Positions 37,997 to 48,000 of a DNA stretch of 64,000 nt are shown here, piece after piece; position 1 is the first letter of the stretch; each line of letters begins with the position of its first letter. The stretch comes from Bradyrhizobium sp. B124. Lineage in GTDB: Bacteria; Pseudomonadota; Alphaproteobacteria; Rhizobiales; Xanthobacteraceae. The notes under the pieces were generated by a model. It saw only the letters and a list, made by a program, of their open reading frames with translations. It was not told where the DNA came from and did no database searches. The stretch spans positions 7,878,001 through 7,942,000 of the forward strand of contig NZ_CP152413.1 of the NCBI RefSeq assembly GCF_038967635.1. The letters run 5' to 3'. The position numbers and the translations under genes are program-made.

Positions 37997-38478
37997 TGAC
38001 TCTCCTCATTCTACGCCGCTTCCTCCGAGCCGCAGAGCAAGTATGGCCCAGAAGTAAATCTGCATTCGACAATCTGCACATCCAATAGCGGTTTCCGAAA
38101 ATTTCGAAACAGGTGTTCAACCAACTCTCGGACTACTGCTTAGTCGGGACGGGTGGTCCCTCGGGTACCTGCTCGACACCATGCGGGGTTGTTTTTGACG
38201 TTCTCGGCTGTCGTCAAGAGCGCAACGCTTTTTGCTTCGTCCACAACGATGCGAAGGCGGTTGTCGAAGCGGGCGAGTGCCTGATCCTCAAATGGGCGGG
38301 CATGCGCTAAAGCCCCGCGGCATGGCGACCTAAGGGCACAAGCCTACCACAACTGTCAGTTGCCCGCTTGGCCGACGGCGATCAAGTTTGCAGACTGCTT
38401 TAGCCGGACTCCCCAGCGCGGTGGGGCTGCGTCGCACCAACGAAACCGATCGTCCAAGCCGCACGGCACCATGCGCTA
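37997..38478. other. Region without a recognised gene
   Basis: Short plus-strand frames exist (for example 38113-38310, 65 residues), but I recognise no domain. The DNA ends at the left border of the IS5 copy. Confidence 0.3.
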
Positions 38479-39338
38479 GGTGGTGTGGACACTTATCGCA
38501 TCCATAAGACGATGGCTGCGAGAGTGACGACGGCCAGGTAATTTCGGGCGGTCTTTTCGAAGCGGGTTGCAACGCGGCGGAACTGCTTGAGCTTTGAGAA
38601 GCAGCATTCGACGAGATGACGCTGGGCATAGAAATGCTTGTCGAGTGGATATTTGAGCGCGCGTGACGGGTTGTTGGGGATCACTGCGAGCGCGCCTTTG
38701 GCGGCGATAGCTTGGCGCAAGTGATCGGCGTCATAGGCCGTATCGGCCATGACGACCTCGGCGGATAAGCCTTCGATCAATGCGGCGGCTTGCGGTGCAT
38801 CGCCCTTCTGACCTGCGGTGAGCTTGAACCGCACCGGACATCCCAAGCCTCGAACGGCCATGTGTATCTTGGTGCTCAGGCCGCCGCGCGAGCGGCCGAT
38901 CGCTTGATCTTCCGCTTGATCTTCAGACCCCCCTTTTTGGCGCCGGCGGCGTGCTGATGCGCCCGAACAATGGTGGAATCGACGATCAGATATTCGAAGT
39001 CCGGATCATCGGACATCGCCTCGAAGATCCGCCACCAAACACCCTTGATGCTCCATCGACTGAAGCGCCGGAACACGCTGTTCCAGTCCCCAAACACCTC
39101 CGGAAGATCGCGCCAGGGAGACCCCGTACGCACGATCCACAGCACACCTTCCACGAACATCCGGTTGTCGCGCCCGGTGGAGCCCTTCTGATCGGGGCGC
39201 CCTATGATCAGCGGCGCTATCCGCTCCCACGCCGCGTCGCTCAATACCAAACGGTCCATCACACCCAAGGCGGCCTCCCCAAAAGCAGCCTTGAATCTGA
39301 TTTGCTCCTAAAAGGGAACCCTTAGAGTCCACACCACC
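38479..39338 (-). mobile_element. IS5-family (IS427-group) insertion sequence
   Basis: 860 bp with perfect ends ggtggtgtggac and gtccacaccacc and TA on both sides (38477-38478, 39339-39340), the size and duplication typical of the IS427 group. The right TA is also the left TA of the next element. Confidence 0.88.
38493..39268 (-). CDS. IS5/IS427-group transposase made by ribosomal frameshift
   Basis: Two overlapping frames encode the enzyme. OrfA (39268 to 38876) carries the N-terminal domain (LVLSDAAWERIAPLIIGRPD, WIVRTGSPWRDLPEVFGDWN, DFEYLIVDSTIVRAHQHAAG with the first Asp). The frame must change at the A5G6 run (38928-38938) to continue as SEDQAEDQAIGRSRGGLSTK into the orfB region, which has VVMADTAYDADHLRQAI with the second Asp and HLVECCFSKLKQFRRVATRF with the Glu. 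A 12-base repeat encodes SEDQAEDQ, one unit more than I expect for the family. Both frames are otherwise open. Confidence 0.82.
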
Positions 39339-39340
39339 TA

Positions 39341-40631
39341 GCAGTTTGCTGAAGAACTGTCTCGTCACGGATGGGGTTTGATGATTCACTTTATCATCTC
39401 GAATCGGCGCAGACGATCATGCGCGGGAGGTTTACGGATCAGGGCGGCTGTTTTCGTACATCGCGCCGGATAAGCGTGTGCAGCGAACCATCCGCTGCGG
39501 AAGGTCCGGGAACTTGTCCGTTATGTTTTTGAGTGATTTGAACCGCAGCCTTGGGAGGCTTTACGCCAGCGAGGGACGTCCTTCGATCCCTCCGGAGCAA
39601 TTGCTGAGCGCGTTGCTGCTGCAGGTGTTCTACGGCATCCGCTCGGAACGCCAGTTGATGGAGCAACTGGACTACAATCTTTTGTATCGCTGGTTCGTGG
39701 GACTGTCGCCGGACGATCCGGTCTGGGACCCGACCACCTTCACCAAGAACCGGGAGCGGCTGCAGAACGGCGATGTGTTCACGAGGTTCATGAACAGGCT
39801 TCTGAACCATCCGCAGGTCAATCCACTATTGTCGTACGAGCATTTTTCGGTGGACGGAACGCTGATCGAGGCCTGGGCATCACAGAAGAGTTTTCGTCCC
39901 AAGGACGGCAGCGGTGGCGACGATGATGGCGCCAACTTCCACGGCCAGAAGCGCAAGAACGACACCCATGCGAGTACCAGCGACCCGGACAGCAGACTTT
40001 ATCGCAAGGCGGCCGGACGGGAAGCCAAGCTTTGCTATATGGGCCACGCCACCATGGAGAACCGGCATGGGCTGGCGGTCGCCGGCAGGGTCACACATGC
40101 CAACGGCACCGCCGAACGCCGGGCTTCGGAGACCATGCTGAAGGCGAGACGCAAAGCCGCAGGCCGCCGCATCACGGCTGGTGAGGACAAGGCATACGAT
40201 ACGGCCGACCATGTCGCCAATCTTCGTGCCATCGGCGTGACGCCGCATGTGACTCAGAACCAAGCCGTCACCAAAACCGGCAAGAACCGCAGCAGCGCCA
40301 TCGACGAACGAACCACGCGGCATCCGGGGTACGGCATGTCGCAATCACGCCGGGCAATGGTCGAGTGCATCTTCGGATGGGGCAAGCAGCATGGGACCAT
40401 GCGCAAGACCAAACATCGTGGCATCGCCCGCGTTGCCGCCGACTTCCTGCTCAATCTGATCGCCTACAACCTGATCCGCATTCCCAAACTGCTTGCCGCT
40501 TAGTCTAGCATCCCGCGTCAGGCCGCACCCAGCACAAGGTTAGAAAATTACATCCAACTCCACTGCGCCGCCCCAACAACCACCGGCGAGAATGCGAAAG
40601 CTCGTCATTTCAAGGTTTTTCAGCAAACTGC
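39341..40631 (+). mobile_element. IS5-type insertion sequence abutting the IS427-group copy
   Basis: The ends gcagtttgctgaagaact and gtttttcagcaaactgc are inverted repeats, flanked by TA (39339-39340 and 40632-40633). Its left TA is shared with the neighbouring IS, so one element inserted exactly at the end of the other. Confidence 0.8.
39419..40503 (+). pseudogene. IS5-type transposase with N-terminal frameshifts
   Basis: From about residue 25 the protein is long and intact: RPSIPPEQLLSALLLQVFYG, LLYRWFVGLSPDDPVWDPTT, HFSVDGTLIEAWASQKSF with the first catalytic Asp, GEDKAYDTADHVANLRAIGV with the second and RRAMVECIFGWGKQHGTMRK with the Glu. The true start MRGRFTDQGG at 39419 is separated from this by single-base losses near 39443 and 39480 and a gain near 39530, so the normal N-terminus is scrambled. 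Internal initiation at TTG/GTG could still give a truncated product. Confidence 0.75.
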
Positions 40632-40805
40632 TAGTGCATTTCGTTGTTGGACTGCTCGCGAGAAATCCGGTGCAACACACTTATCCGCGTCATCACGACG
40701 TCCATTATGATCTCGCGGTGCATGTCAGATGAATTCGTCGCGAGGTTGCCGAGCCATTCCCGCATCTCTGTGGCTGCCTCCGAACCAGGGCCGGCGGGCT
40801 GTTGA

Positions 40806-41597
40806 CTAACGCCCTTTCAGCGGCACATATCCGAGATGGCTGCCCGCATCGACTAACAGGATCTCGCCGGTAACGCCGGAGGCGCTAGTCAGAAAGAACA
40901 CGGCGGCCTCGGCGGACTGTTCGGCGGTGCCGGCCAGGCGCAACGGCGTGTTCTGCGTCATCTTTTCCTTTAACTTCTCGTATTCCGTTTCTCCCATCCC
41001 ATTGAGCAACCATCGCCCTTGGACGATGCCAGGACAAACCGTGTTAACTCGCACCGCAGGACCGAGCCATCGCGCCAGTGCAAGCGTCATAGTATTGAGA
41101 CCGCCCTTAGACGCGACGTATGGAATCGAACTGCCATTGCCCGTGGCGCCACCAATCGAAGAGATGTTGACGATAGAACCGCGCTCCTCGCGCTCCTCCC
41201 ATTGCTTCCTCATCGTGGGCCAAACAGCACGAGTCATCATGTACGGACCTGCAACGTTTATACGCATGATACACTCGAAGTCTTCGGGAGTGACATCTTC
41301 GAGGTCTCCCTCCTTCTGGAACTTAGTGGTCGCAGCATTGTTGATGAGTCCGTCGATTCGTCCCCACTTCTCCAACGTCGCGGCTGCCAACTTGCGGCAA
41401 TCCGCGTCCTGTCCCACGTTTGCCTGCACTAGGATGGCATCCACTCCCTTGGCCTTGACCTTCTCGAAAGTTTCCTCAGCATCTTTCTTGCTCTTGCTGT
41501 AATTGATTGTGATGTTCCAGCCGCGATCTGCTAATTCGATGGCGCACGCGGCACCTAAGCCCGTCGCGGATCCGGTCACGATCGCCACCTTGGTCAT
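40806..41597 (-). CDS. Short-chain dehydrogenase/reductase (FabG-like)
   Basis: A 263-residue classical SDR. It has TGSATGLG at residues 9-16, NNAAT in place of NNAG, the catalytic Ser in NISS, YVASK as YxxxK, and the C-terminal VTGEILLVDAGSHLG. The chain is FabG-sized with an insertion before NISS (RKQWEEREERGS). ATG 41597 is preceded by caggtgggc, and an upstream extension is not SDR-like. It is the only metabolic gene between the two CoA-transferase copies and might reduce a 3-oxoacyl-CoA or a cyclic ketone; the substrate is unknown. Nothing sigma-54-like was found in the 160 bases upstream. Confidence 0.87.
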   Translation of the reverse strand: MTKVAIVTGSATGLGAACAIELADRGWNITINYSKSKKDAEETFEKVKAKGVDAILVQANVGQDADCRKLAAATLEKWGRIDGLINNAATTKFQKEGDLEDVTPEDFECIMRINVAGPYMMTRAVWPTMRKQWEEREERGSIVNISSIGGATGNGSSIPYVASKGGLNTMTLALARWLGPAVRVNTVCPGIVQGRWLLNGMGETEYEKLKEKMTQNTPLRLAGTAEQSAEAAVFFLTSASGVTGEILLVDAGSHLGYVPLKGR

Positions 41598-41820
41598 GCC
41601 CACCTGCCCTTTCGCTGAGATGCAGGGAGAAGAATAACGCGGTTCGCGCGTCGGTTTCAGTCGATATGGCTGCAAAAATCGCCGTAATGCTGCGTCTACC
41701 CGAAAAAATAAAATCTTGCGTTGCTAGGTGACCTTGCCCGCACGGGCTTAATCCAATTTGAAGTTCGTTCTGGCCCATGACGTAGCGCGTTTTGACTCAC
41801 GATCTGGACCTCGATCCAGA

Positions 41821-42190
41821 AAAGGAAAAGTCATAGTTTACGTCGGCCTCGATGGTTCGCTGAATTCTATCGCGATATGTGCGGTGGACGAGACCGAAAG
41901 GCTCATCCCAGTCGGACGACGTTGGCGGACGCGCAATCGATTATGCGATACCCCGAACTATGGGCTGGTCAAATTGAGCGGGTGGGCTCGGAGCAGGACC
42001 GACCTCGGAATGGCTGACCGCGCGGCTCCCAGCAACAGTTTGGAAGCCCTCCAGGTCAAGGCGGCACTTTCGGTCATGCCGGTGACGCGCTCGTGGGATC
42101 GCGCAGTTGGTGAGAACGAGATAGTTCAAATCTGTCCGCGTCAAGAGTATCGGAAGCTAAAGGGCGCGGACATTGACGGCTTCTCGTAAG
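41821..42190 (+). pseudogene. IS110-family transposase N-terminal remnant
   Basis: Reads VIVYVGLDGSLNSIAICAVD and LEALQVKAALSVMPV, matching the start of IS110 transposases (YVGLDVSLxxTxICVVD ... VKAALSAMxVKTD). The catalytic DEDD continuation is lost and the middle is scrambled. Confidence 0.6.
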
Positions 42191-42199
42191 CATATCATC

Positions 42200-43190
42200 C
42201 GCTCCGTCGCTGCCGCCGAGCAAGTCATCCTGGTGTCCTGAACCAGAAGTTCGCAGAATCGCGTCGTGTTTTGCCGAGGCATTGTATCGGTAGAAACACT
42301 CGATGGAGGCAAGGATGTCGTCGGCGGATTTGGTCCATCGGAATAGTTTGGGATCAGCGGTTGTGTCGTTCGATGAACGAGGTGATGTCGGCCCTGAGCG
42401 AGGCGACACTGCGATAGATGCTGCGCATGATCTTCTTGTCGGTGAGGAGCCCGAAGAAGCGCTCGACTTGATTGAGTCATGACGAGCTGGTCGGGGTCAG
42501 GTGCACGTGCCAACGCGGGGCTTTTAGCCAGCCATCTGCGGATCCGTGGGGTCTTGTGATGACGTAATAGTCCATGACGAGATGGACGTCGAGGTCGGGC
42601 GGCACGGCGGGCTCGATCTCATCGAGGAACTTGCGGATTTCGGCGGCGCGGCGGCGTCCATAGCGCTTGCCGATGACCCGTCCGGTCGCAATGTCGAGGG
42701 CCGCAAACAGCGATGTGGTGCCGTGCCTCGTGTAGTTATGGTTTCTCGAGCCGGCTGGCCGGGACGCATCGACAGCATCGGCTGACTGCGGTCCTGCGCC
42801 TGGATTTGGGACTTCTCATCCACGCACCGAACGCTGGCGTGCTCCGGCGGCGAGACGTAAAGTCCGATGGCATCGTGCACTTTGGCCACGAAGTTCGGAT
42901 GGGTGGCGTTCTGGAGGCAACTTTCCAACGTCCTCACGATCACCGCTTCGATGCGGGCATCGTCAATCGTGCGCGGCGCGCCGAAGCGCGGCTCGTCGTG
43001 CTGCCCGGCCACGCGCTGCTTCACAAAACGCTGCCGCTTGCCTACCGTCTGCCGGTCCAGGCCAGCTTGGCCACCACTTCCTTGTTCTGACCACCTTCTG
43101 CGCTGGTCAGCACGATCCGGGCTCTCAGAGCCAGCGCCTGCGCCGTCTTCCGCTCCATCGTCACGACGTCAGTTCGGCCCGCTCATCATC
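42200..43190 (-). pseudogene. IS630-family transposase, frameshifted
   Basis: Fragments in different frames run in order along the minus strand: RFVKQRVAGQHDEPRFGAPR and IDDARIEAVIVRTLESCL (linker), VSPPEHASVRCVDEKSQIQA with the first Asp, LFAALDIATGRVIGKRYGRR, VHLVMDYYVI with the second Asp, then LNQVERFFGLLTDKKI with the Glu and FIERHNRHPKLFRWTKSADD at the end. At least two frame changes break it. Adjacent short open frames on the other strand are shadows. Confidence 0.75.
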
Positions 43191-43294
43191 GCTCAATGTC
43201 AAGGGGCCAACTTGCCGGACCGCGATTAGATACTCGTTGCCGTTGGCCTCTATCCTTGGCACGTCGACGCGAATCTACTGCGCATCTACGATTG

Positions 43295-43688
43295 CTATCT
43301 TGTGAGTCGAGACACTAGGAAATGAAGGCGGCGGAAGATGCACACCGCGGAACCTGGCCCGTCCGCCAGCGCTGCGACCTCGGTCGAAGTAGCGGCGTCC
43401 TGCTCAATATCAACTGAGATGGGGATGACTTCGCCAAAGCATGGGCAGAGCGAGCTTGGACGATAACTGCAAGCGTCAACGAAAAAGTCGGTGGTGCTCG
43501 ACGTCAATCGGCTCTCACATCGCGCGCTCGGTGAGTGATCGTCCGGACGGCCCCCCGAACGTGATGGTTTAGCCATGAACAGCCGGAACAGTGCCGACAA
43601 GGCCAGAAACCCATGGACGAAAGTTGGTGGCGATACAAGGCGAGATGTCATGGGTGTGCTTGATGTTTTCCATCGAAGGAGGAATGCG
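43295..43688. other. Unassigned stretch between IS remnants
   Basis: A minus-strand frame of 142 residues (43295-43723) is open here, but its start lies within IS256-derived DNA and I recognise no domain. I treat it as doubtful. Confidence 0.2.
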
Positions 43689-43980
43689 CCGTGACCGAGA
43701 CGAACGTCTTCCAACTCTCCCAAACGGAAGCTTTTGTGAATCCATCACCGAGGTACTTCGCAACGGCGCGTGAGCGTTGTTGCGATCGAGACCGAAGTTT
43801 CGGCCTTTGCTGAGCACGTATTCCAACAAGCTGATCGAGGATGGCCGTCAGCGGCTGGTGCGCCACGGACAATTTCCCAAGCGCCAGATCATGACCGGCA
43901 TCAATCCGGAGGCCGTGCGCCGCCCACTGGTGCGCGACCGCTTCGGCGAAGGTATGGGCCGCGACGCGTTGTCGCCTTTT
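43689..43980 (+). pseudogene. IS256-family transposase N-terminal remnant
   Basis: Frames read SITEVLRNGA, stop, ALLRSRPK, then NKLIEDGRQRLVRHGQFPKR and IMTGINPEAVRRPLVRDRFG, the conserved N-terminal part of IS256 (mutator-type) transposases. The DDE core is absent. Confidence 0.65.
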
Positions 43981-44149
43981 ACGACTCCCTGGCCGAGCAC
44001 TGGAAGCATCAGCGCACGACGGAAAAGATGGACAAACGCTTTCTTCATGACCGAGACGAGACGATTGCGGAAAACGCCGCAAGTCCATTCTTTTGATCGG
44101 CTGCGCCCCGAGTCATTCTTCCGTTCCGGCCGTCGATCCCGCGACCGCC

Positions 44150-44593
44150 GCGCGCAGGGCTGTCAAGGGTGGCCACATTTGCGGCACCGCAAGGCTTGGC
44201 CTTGACCGGCACGAGCACGGCGGCATGCTGGCAGTAGAACGGCACTGCATTCCTGGCGTGCTGGAATTGCCGTCAGCCGCGATTATGGTTGTCGGGCTCG
44301 GCGACCTCGTGGAGAAGCGTGACGCGTCGGCTGCAAGCGTCACCGGACTGCCGCGCCGGGCGCCGATCCGCATGAAAAAGCGTGCAGTGGACCGTCGCCT
44401 TGGCTGCTGCCCAGGCCGCCTCGATCAGCATGGCGCGCGCATGACTGCGGCCGATCGTGCTGATGCGACCGTGATGGGCGGCTCCGAGTCCCCACTGCCG
44501 CACCCGCAGGTTCACCCCGAAATAGCTCACCAGCTTCCGCGGGCGAAAATGCGAACCGAGCGTCATCGACAGCACGAGTGAACCGCGATCATT
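44150..44593 (-). pseudogene. IS110-family transposase C-terminal remnant
   Basis: The minus strand contains FRPRKLVSYFGVNLRVRQWG, LGAAHHGRISTIGRSHARAM and LIEAAWAAAKA, the transposase_20 domain of IS110/IS116 enzymes (normally KLVSYLGLNPxxxQSG ... GRISKxGRSHAR). The N-terminal half is missing and frames are shifted downstream. Confidence 0.65.
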
Positions 44594-44614
44594 TGGGGTG
44601 CGTGCAGGGTCGAG

Positions 44615-44839
44615 TTGGCTTTGCTCGACGTACACCGGACGAGAGAGCTCCCGCGCGTGATCCTCATCCCGGATACGACTATCGACGTCACGATTTGCAA
44701 CGTCCGCCTGATCGTCGATGAGCTATCGCTTGACAGGCAAGGCTTCACTCTCTTTCGGCACAAGATATATCCTGTGAATGAACGTGATCCCAGGTCGCCT
44801 ATAGCTCCTCGGTGCCTTGTGCCTGCTCAATCCTCCTAA
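44615..44839 (+). pseudogene. CmcJ/NvfI-like N-terminal fragment
   Basis: The sequence TIDVTICNVRLIVDELSLDR, QGFTLFRHKIYPVNERDP aligns with residues 52-87 of the protein at 514-1389 (YDVTIRNMRPVVDELSFEKE, GFIILRHELSCLNERDP). After DPR the similarity ends. The metal-binding and C-terminal parts are missing, so this is a truncated paralogue. Confidence 0.7.
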
Positions 44840-45103
44840 AGCTCAGACATCCTCGTGTGAAGAGATAAATCTTCATGTTATGGGGGGGCGCACGCAGAAA
44901 TTCCGCATTCCATAGAGGCATATTAGCTGATTCCAGATCCCGGAGGCAGGTACGATTTATTGAAAACACATCGTCGGTCTGGCGGGAGAAGGTGAGAATG
45001 GTTTTTCCGAGGTGTTCATCGTCTGCGCGGTCACAAAGGCAGCCGGTATATTCCGGTGGCGTCGGTGGAAAACTCAGCGGTCGAGGCGCCAAGCTACGTG
45101 CCG

Positions 45104-47811
45104 CGTGAGTCCCATCGAGATGCGTGACGCCAGCAACACCGCCGCCGGGCGGACAACGAAGTGATAGCTATGCAACGTTCGACACTTCCCCTCTTTGGCG
45201 TCAAGGTCGTCGATTTCGGCCAGTACATTGCCGGCCCCGCGGTTGCGATGATCCTCGCCGATCTTGGCGCCACGGTCGTACATATTGACCCACCATCCGG
45301 GCCCCTCTGGGACAGCTCGGCCAATGCGACTCTAAATCGAAACAAACTGATAGTCCAGATCGACTTGAAGACTGAGGAGGGCCTTTTGCGAGCGCAAACC
45401 CTCGTCGAGGAAGCAGACATTGTAGTAGAGAACTTCCGCCCGGATGTGCTCAGGCGCCTCGGCATCGATTTCACAGCCCTGCGCCAAGCGCGGCCTGACC
45501 TGATCACCGTGTCTATTCCCGGCTTTGCTTCCAACGACCAACTGCGTCGCGAATGGCGCGCCTTCGAGACCGTGATCGCGGCATCCTCGGGAGTGTTCAC
45601 CAGCGGCATCCTCGGGGGGCTGAACCGGGTGCTGATGGGCATCAGTCCATCCTTCTCGCCGCTGCCCCTGGCATCCGCCTATGGCACGATGCTCGCGGTA
45701 TCGGCCACGGTGTTGGCGCTTCAGGCAAAAGAGCGCGGAGGAACCGGTGACCATATCGAGGTGCCTCTCGCATGCGCGCTAATGGAAGGCCTCGCCTACA
45801 ACTCGATCACCATTGATGACCTTCCGCTCCGCTATAAATCACCACGTGAGCGAGAACTCGAGAGGCGGCGCGCGGAGGGCTTGCCAATGGATCTTTCTTA
45901 TGGGGCGTTGCAGGAACTGCTCGATCCATTTTGTCGCCACTACAAATGCAAGGACGGACGTATGTTTTATGCCGTCTGTCACAGCCACAAGCGCCATGCC
46001 AAGCGCTGCTTGCAGGTTCTAGGCCTGTACGACGAACTCGTGGCCGAGGGCCTTCCAGAGGAGACCGATAGCTATCTTCCGATCTGCGAATGGCGATCCG
46101 ACGCCTCAATAAATGTTTTTCCCTTGCCAAAATCCTGGGCCGACAAGATCGCGGGGCGGATGAAGGCCGCCTTCCTGACCCGAACCGCAAAGGAATGGGA
46201 ACGCATCTTCGGGGAAGGCCAGATCCCCGGCGCGCCGCACCGCTGGCTACGGGAATGGATCAGTGACGATCACGCACAGCGCGCGGGCCTGATGATCGAG
46301 GTCGACGATCCCGTGTACGGGCGAATGATCCAGCCCGGGCCTGTGGCCTGGCTGGAAGAATCCGGGGAAGCGATGCTGAGTCCGGTGCCTCGGAAGTGGG
46401 TGACCTTCGATGAGGCGCTCGCCACTCTCTCGCCGTCATCTGCTGAGCGATCAGCGGCTCCGCCGGACCGCGCGCGGACCGGATGGCTCGACGGCGTAAG
46501 GGTTCTAGACCTGTGCAATGTCATAGCTGGCCCGCATTCGGCGTCCTATCTCGCCCGTTTCGGTGCGGAAGTGATCAAGATCGACCCGGCGATCCCGCTT
46601 TACGACTGCTCGACCACGATCATCTACGGCATGACCCACATGCGCGGCAAGCGCTCGGTTCTGGTGGATATCAGCTCATCCGGTGGCCGTGAGGTCTTCG
46701 AGAAGCTGGTGAAGTCGGTTGATGTTGTGGTGTGGAATGCGACTGACCGACAGGTTAAGCGCATGGGGCTCGATCTGGAGGGCCTGAAGGCCCTCAATCC
46801 AAACGCGATCTTCTGCCAGCTCGATTGCTTCGGCGGAATTCGTCGAGGTCCGCGCAGCGACTATTTCGGCTATGACAATCTCGTCCAGGCGGCGACAGGC
46901 ATCACGCTGAGGTTCTCTAGTTCCGCAGAGACGCCCGAGGACCACGCGCCCACGGCAGGTACGATCGATGTCATGTGCGGGTTCGGCGCGGCTCTCGGCA
47001 TTGCCGCTGCACTGTACCAGAAGGCCAGGACCGGGCACGCAGGGCGGGCGCGGACATCGCTGTCGGCGCTGTCCGGCTTCTTGCAGACGCCGTTCTGCTA
47101 TGACTACGAAGGACGGGGGCCATTCGACGAGCCCGCCGGTCCCGATGCCAAGGGCTATGATGCCCTGACCCACCTTTATGAGACAAGTTCCGGCAGCAGC
47201 CTCATGCTCAGCGCCGTCGCGGGTGACCTGCCTCGCCTTGCCCGAGTGGAAGGCCTTGAAGGACTTGCTGATGTTTCGAAGGAGGACCGGAGCTCCTTCC
47301 TTGCCATGGCCATCCGAAAGGCGTCCGCCGAGGATTGGTTGTCGAGATTGAATGCAGCCGATATCGCTGCCGCAATCTGCGAGAATATAGATGCCATACG
47401 CTCGGCAAATTCCAGGCCTGCGGATGGTGCTTCGGGAACCGAACAGGACAGCTATTCCTTCTCAACAGATCATGACCATCCCAGCGGGCACGCCGTAACG
47501 CAGGTTGATCCTTACGCAATCCGCTCGGCGGTCGGAAAGGTCTATTCGCTGTCCCCCGCGGAAAAATACGGCGCCTCGACGCGACGAGTTCTGCGGTCGT
47601 TGCAGTACACCGAAGCTGAAATAGATACGTTGCTCGCGGCAGAAGCGATAAGCGAAAGCTGGAGTCGCGAGTACTTGCCCAGCTGACGAAGGCAGCAGCT
47701 GACTTAACCGGTTTGTGTTCGGAACAGTGCAACGATTCAATGCGCTGCCAGTCGTGTATGCAGGACATCGCAGATTGGTTCCAGACGTGGCGCGTTCTTT
47801 CTTGCCGCCGC
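45104..47811. repeat. 2.7-kb direct duplication, copy 2
   Basis: Second copy of 35289-37996. The left flank is unrelated DNA, and on the right the similarity stops exactly where an IS481 N-terminal remnant begins. Confidence 0.93.
45161..47686 (+). CDS. Double-domain CaiB/BaiF CoA-transferase, copy 2
   Basis: Same 841-residue double-domain class III CoA-transferase as at 35346-37871. Differences visible by eye are Thr for Ala near residue 58, Val for Ile near residue 78, and PREREL for QFEFEF at residues 224-230, all in the first domain. Both copies are open, so both may be expressed; they share only 57 bases upstream, so their promoters probably differ. Confidence 0.87.
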   Translation: MIAMQRSTLPLFGVKVVDFGQYIAGPAVAMILADLGATVVHIDPPSGPLWDSSANATLNRNKLIVQIDLKTEEGLLRAQTLVEEADIVVENFRPDVLRRLGIDFTALRQARPDLITVSIPGFASNDQLRREWRAFETVIAASSGVFTSGILGGLNRVLMGISPSFSPLPLASAYGTMLAVSATVLALQAKERGGTGDHIEVPLACALMEGLAYNSITIDDLPLRYKSPRERELERRRAEGLPMDLSYGALQELLDPFCRHYKCKDGRMFYAVCHSHKRHAKRCLQVLGLYDELVAEGLPEETDSYLPICEWRSDASINVFPLPKSWADKIAGRMKAAFLTRTAKEWERIFGEGQIPGAPHRWLREWISDDHAQRAGLMIEVDDPVYGRMIQPGPVAWLEESGEAMLSPVPRKWVTFDEALATLSPSSAERSAAPPDRARTGWLDGVRVLDLCNVIAGPHSASYLARFGAEVIKIDPAIPLYDCSTTIIYGMTHMRGKRSVLVDISSSGGREVFEKLVKSVDVVVWNATDRQVKRMGLDLEGLKALNPNAIFCQLDCFGGIRRGPRSDYFGYDNLVQAATGITLRFSSSAETPEDHAPTAGTIDVMCGFGAALGIAAALYQKARTGHAGRARTSLSALSGFLQTPFCYDYEGRGPFDEPAGPDAKGYDALTHLYETSSGSSLMLSAVAGDLPRLARVEGLEGLADVSKEDRSSFLAMAIRKASAEDWLSRLNAADIAAAICENIDAIRSANSRPADGASGTEQDSYSFSTDHDHPSGHAVTQVDPYAIRSAVGKVYSLSPAEKYGASTRRVLRSLQYTEAEIDTLLAAEAISESWSREYLPS

Positions 47812-48000
47812 GGCGAGCGATCTCTCAGTCCCATCAGACGTTCGCGGCGATATCGATCAATCCACTTCAGTGCGGTCCGCGGGCAGACGCCTACGGCACG
47901 TGTGGCGGCCTTCGGCGTCCGCCCGCTCTACACCAGCCGAACAATGCGCGGACCATCGGCGTAAGGTCGGCAGCCCGGTCGATCGTCCACGCCAGTTTGG
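47812..48000 (-). pseudogene. IS481-family transposase N-terminal remnant
   Basis: Minus-strand frames give RTPKAATRAVGVCPRTALKW, IDRYRRERLMGLRDRSPRR, the HTH region at the start of IS481 transposases. It is cut at the border of the duplication. Confidence 0.65.

Noticed and set aside
41019..41502. Plus-strand frames over the SDR at 40.8-41.6 kb
   Set aside because: They are shadows of the SDR coding strand.
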